From JAISDD01 sp031553935 (lineage in GTDB: Bacteria > Bacillota > Syntrophomonadia > Syntrophomonadales > Syntrophomonadaceae), in assembly GCA_031553935.1 (NCBI GenBank), contig JAVBKS010000030.1:1-64000 (forward strand): DNA of 64,000 bases, in the 5' to 3' direction. The notes beneath the pieces are model-generated. The model did no database searches, was not told the origin of the DNA, and was given only the letters and a program-made list of their open reading frames with translations. Made by a program: the position numbers and the translations under genes. Each line of letters begins with the position of its first letter. Positions within the stretch are counted from its first letter, which is position 1. Positions 1-7,883 of this stretch are shown here, one piece after another.

Positions 1-764
1 CCGGCAATCCGAGGCACCTCTGTGGCTGAAAGCAAAATGCCAAATCCCAATAACGGATGGCTATATACTGTCAATAATCCGGCTACTAGAATGGTCGCCT
101 GCAAAAAAGCAGTTAGACAGAGGGCTATGACTTGTTTGCCCCAGCTGATGAAGCCGTCCATATAGCCCCTGGGAACACTAAACATATATAACGAGCCTAC
201 GCTGATCATGACCAGGAGAATACCGCCCCTTTTGAGATTGGCGAAAAATACTTTTATGACTGAATAACCGACCAAAATGACAAAGAACAGCATCATAATC
301 GGAGTGAGAGAAATAGGAGAAGGAGATAAAATCAAAGCCGAGGCAATTCCACTGATGGTGCAGTCATTGCCGCTGAATGTTCCGGCTATCCCAGTGGTTA
401 AGGAGGCTTGCAAGCCGATGCTGAGCTTATACAGTTCGATGGGGACCACACTAAAAAGACCCACCGCCATAAAGCCTTTTATAGCGTTGATGGCAGTATC
501 TCTGATATTGGCCCGGCCATTTTGGGCTTCGATGGCTGTATCAAATATGGAAACGATTAAACCGGTAATATATAAGGCCTAGCCCAGGTAAGTAAAGAAC
601 AATACGATTCCCTGCACCCAAGCAAGATCAAATATTTCCACTCCCATGCCGGATATCTGCGCAAAGAATTCACCGAGAAAAGCTATGGTTTCTGTATAAA
701 TCCAATCCAGTAACCCGCCTAAAATATTTCCAATTGAAAAATCCCATATAAATATGTGCTTCAC
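1..764 (-). pseudogene. TrbL/VirB6-like conjugal transfer membrane protein, interrupted by an amber codon; 3' end outside window
   Basis: On the minus strand a GTG start at 764, behind an AAGGAGG-like site, opens a hydrophobic protein of the CD0411-like TrbL/VirB6 family, the polytopic channel component of clostridial conjugative elements. The N-terminus (IFIWDFSIGNILGGLLDWIY) fits that family as I remember it. The frame stops at a TAG at 579-581 after the residues FFTYLG. The same frame then stays open to position 1 and continues the family sequence (ALYITGLIVSIFDTAIEAQ, then NAIKGFMAVGLFSVVPIELY). Family members have Trp at the interrupted place, so TGG has probably become TAG. Without readthrough only 61 residues are made. 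The gene runs off the window. Confidence 0.75.
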
Positions 765-814
765 CCTCCTTCCTTAAAGCTTTGCAGCAAGCTATATTCC
801 TAGAATGGTCCAGA

Positions 815-1123
815 TTACAATGGAGCAGTTAAGGAAAAAATTAACCCAAAAAACAGAATGGCTGGTGCAGTAAAATCAAACTGGCCATGTTTCCGATAAT
901 CAAGATATGCGGTTGAGAGTTTGACAAAGAATAATATGGCTAAGCTAAGGTCAATGGCCGGGAAAACTACGGAATTAACAACGGATTTAATCTGTCCAGC
1001 CGCTGCTTGCCAAGTTTGCTCAATGGCTCCGGCCACATTACTATCTGCCAAGGCGGTTGATGAATACAGGCTTACAAATAGTAGAGCCAGACAAAGAACC
1101 GGAAACCATTTCTTTAATTGCAT
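815..1123 (-). CDS. Small conjugation-module membrane protein (DUF3852-like), C-terminus shifted
   Basis: A 102-aa protein starting at an ATG preceded by AAGGAGG. It has a signal peptide (KWFPVLCLALLFVSLYSS, cleavage probably after ALA) and one or two later membrane segments (VFPAIDLSLAILFFVKL; FTAPAILFFGLIFSLTAP). It resembles the small membrane proteins next to TrbL/VirB6 in Tn1549-like clostridial conjugative elements (DUF3852, from memory), where it may be a pilin-like or channel accessory component. The reading ends in TAPL, but the next frame immediately continues IVIWTILGI and stop, which looks like the family C-terminus. A one-base frameshift has probably clipped the last ten residues. 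Gene order with the flanking genes fits a conjugation module. Confidence 0.6.
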   Translation of the reverse strand: MQLKKWFPVLCLALLFVSLYSSTALADSNVAGAIEQTWQAAAGQIKSVVNSVVFPAIDLSLAILFFVKLSTAYLDYRKHGQFDFTAPAILFFGLIFSLTAPL

Positions 1124-1212
1124 ATGTTGAAACCTCCTTAAAGTATCAAAATTATTATGATAGCTTTTAATATCAAAGCGGACGCATAAAACATACGCCC
1201 GCTTTGTTCATC

Positions 1213-3440
1213 TTAATATCCGGTCTGCGGTAAGGGTTGTACAATTTGACCACCGGTCACCATGGTAATCCAATTAGCCTGGGCCGTTTCCCACTGGCCA
1301 TAATAATTCCCGCCGATTTCTGCCCGGTTCACCACCTTATAGCCTGAAGGTAAAGTTGGCAAGAACTGTACCTGCAAAATGGGATTCTTGGTGCTCTTAA
1401 ATCCCGGCTGCACAGTCCCGAACTCATAACGAATATCAGTCACGTATTCTCCGGCCATGAGTCCCAATACATTCGGATGCAGGCTCAGCTCGGCATCATT
1501 TTTGCTGGATAGATTGGCAGCCAAGGTTCGGTAATCCCGGTAATTGGTTTTGAAGGATAGGCTATAGCTTAGCCGTTCATTGAATGTGCCGGTGAACAAC
1601 TTATTCGCTCTTACCGCGTCGGTCGGTATCCGATCGTGAAGATAAAAGTTCTGCAAGGGAACGGATGAGGTGTTGGCAATTTCATACAGATCATAATACA
1701 GGGCCTGCCCGGGCTCAATCTGGTTATTGCCTTTCTTTTGCAGGGTTACACCTAACTGAATGCTTTCATTATACAGTTCAAATCTCACGATATCCCCGTC
1801 ATGTTTTAATTCCGCCCAGAGCTCACGGGTATTGATGCCGTAATATTTCGGTGGAGATACTTCCTTGATAAAGTACATTCCCAGCGGCAGCGGCTTGGAA
1901 GCGGCAATTCCCCGGCTGTCAGACACCAACCGGTCCACGATATTCCCGGCGGTGCTGTAGACCTCGAAAACGGCTCCGGCCAAGGGGGAACCAGCCGGAA
2001 GCTTGGTGATTTCGTTGTAGTTGGAGGATAACTTGGAGATCATGATCTGCCCTTTGAGGGGTGTGTTCTCCCAGGTGATCTCGGTGGTTTTTTTAGGCTA
2101 CCACCTGGATGGTTTTGATCTGGTTATCATTAGCGTATCCGTCGGCTGGCTGCAGTTCACGAATGGTGTATTTGCCTTCCAGAAGCTCCCGGCTTAAAAA
2201 TACATAGCCTTCCTGATCGGTGATATACTGCCCATAAGGCTTGCCGCTTTCATCATAGAGCAGGAAGGTGACGCCATAGATCCCTTCTTTGGTTACCGAA
2301 TCGACCTTGTGAATGACGATGGAAGCCGCCTTTTTATTGGTGATGGTGATACTGGCGGCTCCTCCTGCTTTGACTTCAATATTATGGGGTGCCGTATCGT
2401 TCATATAGCCGTCTTTGGCTTTTACTTCTTCAATCTGATACCATCCGGGAGCAATTTCCGGAAGAGTGATCAGTCCATCGCTGTCGGTTCGATAGGTGCC
2501 TAACCGCTCGCCGTTCATTTTGCTGATGCCCATCTCTACTCCGTTGATGGGGCGGCGGCTGTCTTCATCGATTTTTAGAATCTGCAGTCCCGGCTGGGAT
2601 TTCGTTAGACCACTCTGTATCCCAAGAGCCATTTACATATTGCTTAAGAGTGAAAGGACTGCCACTCACATCGGTGACTTTTACTTTGCCAGTTTTGATG
2701 AGATCAATGACACTGCTGTCTTCGATGAGTAGGCGATAGGTTTTATAAGGATAGTCGCATTTAGTTTAATAATTGTTTGTTATCCAAGTTCCTTCTTCCA
2801 AGGCAGTACCGTCGTTAAATGGATCATTCGGCTCTAAGAGTAAAACAATTTCTGGAGGAGAATAGGGATTTGCTCGCCCAGTATTGTAGATATTTGTCAT
2901 GGCATTTAAAATCCGATTATTGCGGTCCGTATCTCCGGAATGCGTAGTCCAGTTACTGAGTGCAGCAGCATTATCCCCATTCTCGATGAATGCCCATATG
3001 CCTGCCTGGGTCGCATAGAATGCATCCTGTATGCTGTCCAAGCTTAATTCGGCAGGGGTTTTATAGGGGTAGCCACTTCGCATAATTCCCAATACTTTTT
3101 TTTCGGCTTCCGTTAGGGCAGCTTTTGGCTTGATCGTATACTGATCATCCGGATGAGAAGCAACCCCTCTGATTCCCGGGTTTACGCAGTAAGCCGAATA
3201 TTCTAACGCGGCAGGATCACCTACAATCCATTTGGCGATATGCATGTTGCGGGCGCTGCCATTGTAATTTAGGATATCGGAAAGTCTTTCGTGGGCAGTA
3301 ATGGTAACCACCGCTCCGCTGTCGACTCCTAAATATGCTAAGGGCGGCTGGGTCAGAATCCCGTCGGCGGCTATGACGTCGCCAATACAGGAAAATAAAA
3401 GAGCAAAGCTGACCAGCAGCCTGAGTATTACTTTTCTCAT
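1213..3440 (-). pseudogene. Thioester/Cna-B (SpaA-like) LPxTG surface protein, broken in three places
   Basis: Three minus-strand frames together encode one cell-wall-anchored adhesin. The first piece (3440 to 2766) has a signal peptide ending VIAADG and a TQXA-type thioester domain (YCVNPG; ATQAGIWAFIENG). It ends in TAA at 2766-2768, but the same frame continues (TKCDYPYKTYRLLIEDSS) to about 2600. There an extra base moves it into the second piece (2632 to 2093), with two Cna-B/SpaA domains (LQILKIDEDS; IVIHKVDS). A further shift near 2090 leads to the third piece (2043 to 1213), with another Cna-B domain, a C-terminal domain and the sortase motif LPQTG one residue before the stop. Such adhesins are typical cargo beside the DUF3852 and VirB6 genes of clostridial conjugative elements. 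It is now probably non-functional. Confidence 0.8.
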
Positions 3441-3501
3441 TCATGAATCCTCCTATTTCTATTGATGGTTTGTCTGGGTGCAATTGGGAGATTAGACAAG
3501 A

Positions 3502-3529
3502 AAACGCCTACCCTTTCGGATAGGCGTTT
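3502..3529 (-). terminator. Rho-independent terminator after the toxin gene
   Basis: Nine-base arms (AAACGCCTA and TAGGCGTTT) with CC/GG pairs inside form a hairpin. On the minus strand it is followed by TTTTCTTGTCT, so it should end the toxin-antitoxin transcript. Confidence 0.75.
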
Positions 3530-3539
3530 CATATTTGAG

Positions 3540-3863
3540 TTATTCTTCGGGGAAATTTCCCAACAGGATTTTTAAATAATCTCTTCCGCCATATAGGACA
3601 CATACAATATAAACCTCGCCATCTTCGTGCCGGTAAAACACGAGATAGTTGCCATTGACCAGGAAACGATATGAGCTCTTTACATCCACAATAGATGATA
3701 ATAGTGCTCCCATGTCAGGAAAATCGGAAAGCCTGCGTATGGCTTTGGTTATGTTGGAAACAGTATTCGTTGCAGCAGCGGGATTCTCGAGTTCAGTAGC
3801 AATGTATTCTTTGATTTTATGCAAGTCTTGTTGCGCTTCGGGCGAAATATGAAGCTTTGCCAC
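3540..3863 (-). CDS. RelE/ParE-family toxin
   Basis: A 107-aa protein with the RelE/ParE fold signature: N-terminal ISPEAQQDLHKIKEYIA helix, a central FPDMG, then YRFLVNGNYLVFYRHEDGEVYIVCVLYGGRDY. Family members are mRNA interferases (RelE) or gyrase poisons (ParE); the sequence alone does not settle which. The GTG start at 3863 lies one base after the antitoxin stop, the usual coupled antitoxin-then-toxin arrangement. A terminator follows. The length and frame are intact, unlike the conjugation genes beside it, which suggests recent or ongoing selection as an addiction module of the element. Confidence 0.85.
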   Translation of the reverse strand: MAKLHISPEAQQDLHKIKEYIATELENPAAATNTVSNITKAIRRLSDFPDMGALLSSIVDVKSSYRFLVNGNYLVFYRHEDGEVYIVCVLYGGRDYLKILLGNFPEE

Positions 3864-3864
3864 A

Positions 3865-4110
3865 TTACACCCCCAAAGATTTTTCTATTTCCTCAATGGA
3901 AAGCCAGCCTTGTTCTTGCCCAGCTTTTTCCCCTTCTGCAAGTTGCGATAGCAATTTCAATGTAGCTTGGGTTTTTTCGTATTCCTGAATGTCGATAAGA
4001 GCATACCGGCCTCTGCCGTTTTTAGTCAGAAAAACCGGTTCACCCACTGCGACATCCCGCAATACTTCGTTATAGTTTCTCAAGTCGGAAATAGGTTTGA
4101 TGTTTGGCAT
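3865..4110 (-). CDS. Phd/YefM-family antitoxin
   Basis: An 81-aa protein with the Phd/YefM N-terminal DNA-binding pattern (IKPISDLRNYNEVLRDV, then GEPVFLTKNGRGRYALIDI) and an acidic helical C-terminal tail that should bind the toxin. It is the first gene of the pair, with an AAGGAGG site ahead of ATG 4110. Antitoxins of this family repress their own promoter by binding palindromes, and two inverted repeats lie directly upstream. Confidence 0.88.
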   Translation of the reverse strand: MPNIKPISDLRNYNEVLRDVAVGEPVFLTKNGRGRYALIDIQEYEKTQATLKLLSQLAEGEKAGQEQGWLSIEEIEKSLGV

Positions 4111-4175
4111 AATATCAATCCTCCTTCTTTGATATTATACCCTAATTCTTCGTAAAATTCATCACTAAATTTTAC
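4109..4175 (-). promoter_or_regulatory. Promoter and two palindromes upstream of the toxin-antitoxin pair
   Basis: On the minus strand a TATAAT (plus-strand ATTATA, about 4134-4139) serves as -10; the -35 is weak. A perfect 9-bp inverted repeat (ATAATATCA at 4109-4117, TGATATTAT at 4130-4138) spans the -10 to the start codon. A second perfect 8-bp repeat (GTAAAATT at 4152-4159, AATTTTAC at 4168-4175) lies over the expected -35 area. By analogy with other Phd/YefM systems these are candidate operators for autorepression. Confidence 0.55.
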
Positions 4176-4213
4176 AGCAATTTAAGCGTTCAGCTAATCA
4201 CGAACTTAATTTT

Positions 4214-4737
4214 TTATTTCCCAAAATTCTCAACTGAACCTCTGATACCGATTGCTACCCCACCTTGTGTATGCCGGTCCAGCAAATAATTTTTCTTATG
4301 CTCTGTAGACGTGGTAAAAGCCCCATGAATTGATTCTGCTCCTGCGCTACTCATGGTAATGTTTTCTCCAGAATAGTTCTTCAAACCAAATGAAGCAGCC
4401 ATTTGAGTGGGAGTCCCCCATACAGGCGAAGTGTGGTCAAAATAACCATTTAAAGCAAAGTCTATCGCTTGAATTGTGCAAAAGCTCTCCATTCTGGACT
4501 ATATGCAATAGCTTTTTTACCTTCAGAAACTCTGGCTTGATTGATCATATCCAACACTGCCATTTCATCCTCCCATACTGGGATATAAATGTTGACATAC
4601 AAATTATCATGAATGGCACCCTTGTCCCAGTTATATTTGTTCAGTATGCTGTCCAAGATGGTCACTGACTCGTACCCCAATTGAAGTACAGAGTAAACTT
4701 GTGATAAATTTTTATCAGAAGTGTAGGAGATGGTCAA
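4214..4737 (-). pseudogene. CAP/SCP-domain (YkwD-like) protein, frameshifted
   Basis: Two overlapping minus-strand frames encode one CAP (allergen V5/Tpx-1) domain. The upstream frame carries EMAVLDMINQARVSEGKKAIAYSPEW and runs out at AFAQFKR. The downstream frame resumes in register with IQAIDFALNGYFDHTSPVWGT and then SGENI, SAGAESIHGAFTTS and H-KKNYLLD, the expected CAP core. A single-base deletion near 4465-4480 explains both. The N-terminus begins only with a TTG and no clear signal peptide, so the 5' end is probably lost too. CAP-domain proteins in Clostridia are usually secreted or spore-coat associated. It shares the decay seen in the conjugation remnant upstream. Confidence 0.72.
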
Positions 4738-4865
4738 ACAGCAAACGTAGTATAATAAAAAATGAACTTAAGGCAGTGAAACGAGTGAAAGAGCGGGCTG
4801 AAATAGCAAGCTTATTTGCAGATTATCAAGCATCATTTTTGAAGTTTTCGATAGGGAGGAATTAA

Positions 4866-5405
4866 ATGTATTACGAAACCACATATCTCTCGCCCTTGGG
4901 AAAAATTACTATTGCCAGTGATGGAGACAATCTTGTCGGATTGTGGTTGGAAGGGCAAAAATATCATGGTGGAACCTTGACCGATGCAATGGTGGAAAAA
5001 GATAACATTACGGTCTTCATAGCAGCGAAAAAATGGCTGGACAGATATTTTGCAGGTGATAAGCCTGCCATATCTGATCTACCGCTGGCTCCAAGCGGCA
5101 CAATGTTTCGCCAAGGAGTTTGGCACATTTTGAGAGAAATCCCCTATGGTGAAGTAATTACTTACGGAGAAATAGCGAAAAAAATGGCTGTAAAAATGAA
5201 CAAAAGCAGAATGTCGAGTCAAGCAGTCGGCGGAGCTGTAGGCCATAACCCTATATCCATCATTATCCCCTGCCACCGAGTCGTAGGCTCGAACGGCAGC
5301 TTGACCGGATATGCCGGGGGCATTAGTACTAAGATTAAACTATTGGAGTTGGAGGGTGTTGACATGTCCCGTTTATATACTCCATTGAAAGGCACAGCTC
5401 TCTAA
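4866..5405 (+). CDS. ogt: Methylated-DNA-protein cysteine methyltransferase
   Basis: A 179-aa protein that transfers the methyl group of O6-methylguanine in DNA to its own cysteine, a suicide repair reaction. It has the N-terminal Ada/Ogt ribonuclease-like domain (about residues 1-75) and the catalytic domain with FRQGVWHILREIPYGEVITYGEIA. The acceptor motif PCHRV (IIPCHRVVGSNG) and SLTGYAGG follow. The start at 4866 has GGGAGGA upstream. It is a stand-alone gene with a strong hairpin after it, and it marks the return to ordinary chromosomal sequence after the element remnant. Confidence 0.95.
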   Translation: MYYETTYLSPLGKITIASDGDNLVGLWLEGQKYHGGTLTDAMVEKDNITVFIAAKKWLDRYFAGDKPAISDLPLAPSGTMFRQGVWHILREIPYGEVITYGEIAKKMAVKMNKSRMSSQAVGGAVGHNPISIIIPCHRVVGSNGSLTGYAGGISTKIKLLELEGVDMSRLYTPLKGTAL

Positions 5406-5472
5406 ACACACACTATTTTATACCCTCTTCATGTTTTGTGATGAAATGCCTCACTACAAATATAAAAGATTC

Positions 5473-5502
5473 AATAGGGATATATCTTGATATATCCCTA
5501 TT
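5473..5502 (+). terminator. Terminator hairpin after ogt
   Basis: A perfect 14-bp inverted repeat (AATAGGGATATATC, TT, GATATATCCCTATT) is followed by TTC. It is very stable but has only a short U tract, so it is a likely terminator for ogt. Confidence 0.65.
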
Positions 5503-5590
5503 TTCAACCTGCCATAAACCTCAACGAAGTCCGAAATCGTTTTAGTTTCGACTTCCTCTCTCCATGACACTAATCTTTTGAAAAAATTTT

Positions 5591-5640
5591 CTTGACTTTG
5601 TTTGACTATTGTTTATAATAAAATTACAGGTGATTACCTG
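5591..5640 (+). promoter_or_regulatory. Sigma-A promoter of hsp20 with a CtsR-like box
   Basis: TTGACT (5592-5597), a 16-bp spacer and TATAAT (5614-5619) form a good housekeeping promoter. The -35 is embedded in CTTGACT-TTG-TTTGACT (5591-5607), which matches the CtsR direct heptad repeat (TTTGACY, NTN, TTTGACY) at all but one position. A short palindrome CAGGT-gatt-ACCTG (5627-5640) lies just past the start point. CtsR control of a small heat-shock protein would be typical for Firmicutes; ctsR itself is not in the window. Confidence 0.7.
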
Positions 5641-5676
5641 ATGTTATAACAAATAATATGAAAGGAGTTGTTGTTA

Positions 5677-6111
5677 ATGTTTGGGCTGATACCATTTAAT
5701 AAGCGCAATGAATTGGAAACAACTAATCTTTTTAATGTTCTCGATGGATTTTTTCAAGATTCATGGCCATTAATCAGCAATGGTCAATTAGACTCGTTTA
5801 AGCTTGATGTGAAGGAGAATGATTCCGCTTACTTAATTGAAGCCGAGTTGCCAGGAGTCAAGAAAGAAGCCATAAATATAGCTTGCTTAAACAGTAAACT
5901 AACAATTAGCGTTAATCAAACCGAAGAAAAAAATGAAGATCAGGGACATTATTTGCATCGGGAGAGACGGCAAAAATCAATGCAGAGGTCGGTATTTCTA
6001 AACGAATCAATCCAAGAAGGCATTACAGCCGGGCTGAAAGAAGGGATACTAAATATTGTGGTGCCGAAAAAGTCGAATGAAGAAAAAATCCATCAGATTG
6101 AAATCAATTAG
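5677..6111 (+). CDS. Hsp20/alpha-crystallin small heat-shock protein
   Basis: A 144-aa ATP-independent holdase chaperone of the cytoplasm. The alpha-crystallin domain is clear: FKLDVKENDSAYLIEAELPGVKKEAINI, a RERRQKSMQRSVFL stretch, and the terminal beta strand GLKEGILNIVVPK, ending in an I-x-I type tail (HQIEIN). The ATG at 5677 is chosen over the upstream in-frame TTG because AAAGGAG sits nine bases before it. The promoter carries a CtsR-like box shared in form with clpB at the other end of the window. Confidence 0.93.
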   Translation: MFGLIPFNKRNELETTNLFNVLDGFFQDSWPLISNGQLDSFKLDVKENDSAYLIEAELPGVKKEAINIACLNSKLTISVNQTEEKNEDQGHYLHRERRQKSMQRSVFLNESIQEGITAGLKEGILNIVVPKKSNEEKIHQIEIN

Positions 6112-6427
6112 TATCTAAACAATCTGGCCGATGGGGATTGTTCAGCTGATGGCTTGGCGACCAGAGTATATACTATTACTAGTCTAATTTCGCACCAAAT
6201 CTTTGGAGCATGCTGAGGATAATAGTATTTACCTTCACGAGGTTCACCGATGTCTGCTGAGCAGACTATTAAGGTTGCAGAATATCATTTCAGCAAACGT
6301 CCCCATTACATAAAATAATGACCATCTTTGTCTTTTCCTCTCCTCCTAGAATTCTCAGCTTAAGAATAAAAGGAAAGGCACTAAGATGGTCTTTTATTTA
6401 TTATTAGAAGTGAGTTTTCCAGCAATT
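6112..6427. other. Intergenic region between convergent hsp20 and yebC, with a long imperfect hairpin
   Basis: No gene is visible in these 316 bases. A weak AACAATC/GATTGTT hairpin follows hsp20. Arms GACCATCTT (6320-6328) and AAGATGGTC (6383-6391), with a partly matching inner CTTTTCC/GGAAAG pair, form a long hairpin followed on the plus strand by TTTTATTTATT. It could terminate hsp20 or be a small mobile or structured RNA element. Confidence 0.45.
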
Positions 6428-7186
6428 CTAGGTTAGTTTTTCCATCAGTTCGTCGCTAATATTCATATTAGTATATACTGATTGAACATCATCATGGTCT
6501 TCCAGAAGATCGATTAGTTTTAGAACTTTATTAGCTAAATCTTCTTCCTTTATTTCAATGGTATTCTCTGGAAGCATTTGCAGGTCGATAAAATCTATGA
6601 TAATCCCGCGATTTTCCAAGCCTTCTTTAACAGTCATAAATTCATCTGGTGATGTAATTATTTCGAAGTATTCATCCTCATCGTGCACGTCATCAGCACC
6701 CAATTCTAAGGCTAATTCAAATAATTGGTCTTCATCAAGTTTAAGGTTTTCTTTCGTTATTTGAATAACCCCAGCGCGCTTAAACATCCATGCTACACAA
6801 CCGCTCTCGCCTAAATTCCCGTTATTCTTAGAAAACAAATGGCGCACTTCCGATGCCGTACGATTTCTATTATCGGTAGCAATATGCAGCATAACAGCAA
6901 CTCCACCCGGAGCGTAACCTTCATATATGATCTCTTCCAGCGCATCTGCTCCACCCTCACCGGTACCCTTTTTTACTGCTCTGCTTATATTTTCATTAGG
7001 CATATTGATCGATTTTGCTTTTTGAATGACTAGCTTTAATTTCGAGTTAGCGTCAGGATCAGCTCCCCCGCCTGTACGGACCGCAATTGTAATTTCCTTT
7101 GCCAGCTTAGTGAATTCTTTCCCCTTTTTCTCATCGCTGCGAGCTTTTTTGTGTTTAATAGTTGACCATTTAGAATGCCCTGACAT
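6428..7186 (-). CDS. yebC: YebC/PmpR-family DNA-binding or translation-associated protein
   Basis: A 252-aa cytoplasmic protein of the TACO1/YebC family, with the invariant start MSGHSKWSTIKHKK, the KAKSINMPNENI motif, GYAPGGVA and the conserved NRNRTASEVRH. Family members have been described as transcriptional regulators and, more recently, as factors easing translation of proline-rich stretches. AAGGAGG precedes ATG 7186. It is the last gene of a minus-strand run beginning with metH, although nothing ties it functionally to methionine. Length and motifs are normal. Confidence 0.95.
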   Translation of the reverse strand: MSGHSKWSTIKHKKARSDEKKGKEFTKLAKEITIAVRTGGGADPDANSKLKLVIQKAKSINMPNENISRAVKKGTGEGGADALEEIIYEGYAPGGVAVMLHIATDNRNRTASEVRHLFSKNNGNLGESGCVAWMFKRAGVIQITKENLKLDEDQLFELALELGADDVHDEDEYFEIITSPDEFMTVKEGLENRGIIIDFIDLQMLPENTIEIKEEDLANKVLKLIDLLEDHDDVQSVYTNMNISDELMEKLT

Positions 7187-7204
7187 GTTTCCCCTCCTTA
7201 GGAT

Positions 7205-7873
7205 TTACCAAATACCGGGTATAATTCTTTTTGTTTGTTTCATATAATCTTGGTATTCGGTTTTAAAGTTTTCTGAAAGAAATTCCTCTTCAATTCTTAT
7301 TCTATACAATATTGCAGGGACTACCAATAATAATACTAATAGCAAAGCTCCATATGAACTGAAAATGCAAGCAAATGCGACTACTGTAAGCAAAGCTGCC
7401 AAATAGAGTGGATGTCTTAGTTTGCTGTATATTCCCGTCGTAATTAATTGGTGCTCCTCATACAATGCTACTCTCAAATTGAAATACGTCCCCAAAGTTT
7501 GCAATCCTAAGCAGCGCAGCAGTATTGCGATCAAGAATAAAACAAAGCCAACCATCATTATGTAAGGCTCACATGGGTAAGCCCTCGATATTTGAAAAGA
7601 CACGAAATCAAGAATGCCGTAGAACAAGATAACCATTGAGGTCAGTTGCAGATATATATATGATTTGCGGTCATCATCCTTAATCGCAAAAGTAAGTGGC
7701 GGCTTTACCATAAACGTATCTAGTATCGATGAGCCCAGATACAATAAAAAAAATGCAATTATGATATAAGAGTCTTTCGCGGGCAAGTACTGCCAAGCAA
7801 AATAACTTACGTAGATAAACAAAAATATGGCCAGAATAAATCTAATAATTATCGCCTTTAACGGTATGCGCAC
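7205..7873 (-). CDS. Isoprenylcysteine carboxyl methyltransferase-like membrane protein
   Basis: A 222-aa integral membrane protein with about five hydrophobic helices. Its C-terminal SAM-binding signature is that of the ICMT/phospholipid methyltransferase superfamily: LITTGIYSKLRHPLYLAALL, then RIRIEEEFLSENFKTEYQDYMKQT. Bacterial members methylate small molecules or lipids; the substrate here cannot be told. The start is GTG 7873, with AGGGGGT upstream, ten bases after the nadE stop, so it is likely co-transcribed with nadE. Confidence 0.82.
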   Translation of the reverse strand: MRIPLKAIIIRFILAIFLFIYVSYFAWQYLPAKDSYIIIAFFLLYLGSSILDTFMVKPPLTFAIKDDDRKSYIYLQLTSMVILFYGILDFVSFQISRAYPCEPYIMMVGFVLFLIAILLRCLGLQTLGTYFNLRVALYEEHQLITTGIYSKLRHPLYLAALLTVVAFACIFSSYGALLLVLLLVVPAILYRIRIEEEFLSENFKTEYQDYMKQTKRIIPGIW

Positions 7874-7883
7874 GATTTACCCC

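Noticed and set aside
579..581. Pyrrolysine reading of the TAG in the TrbL-like gene
   Set aside because: The expected residue is Trp, the family is not known to use pyrrolysine, and no PylTS genes are visible; a nonsense mutation is simpler.
4738..4865. Lysine- and glutamate-rich open frame ending right before ogt
   Set aside because: It has no start and no recognisable family; it could be the tail of a lost gene but cannot be supported.
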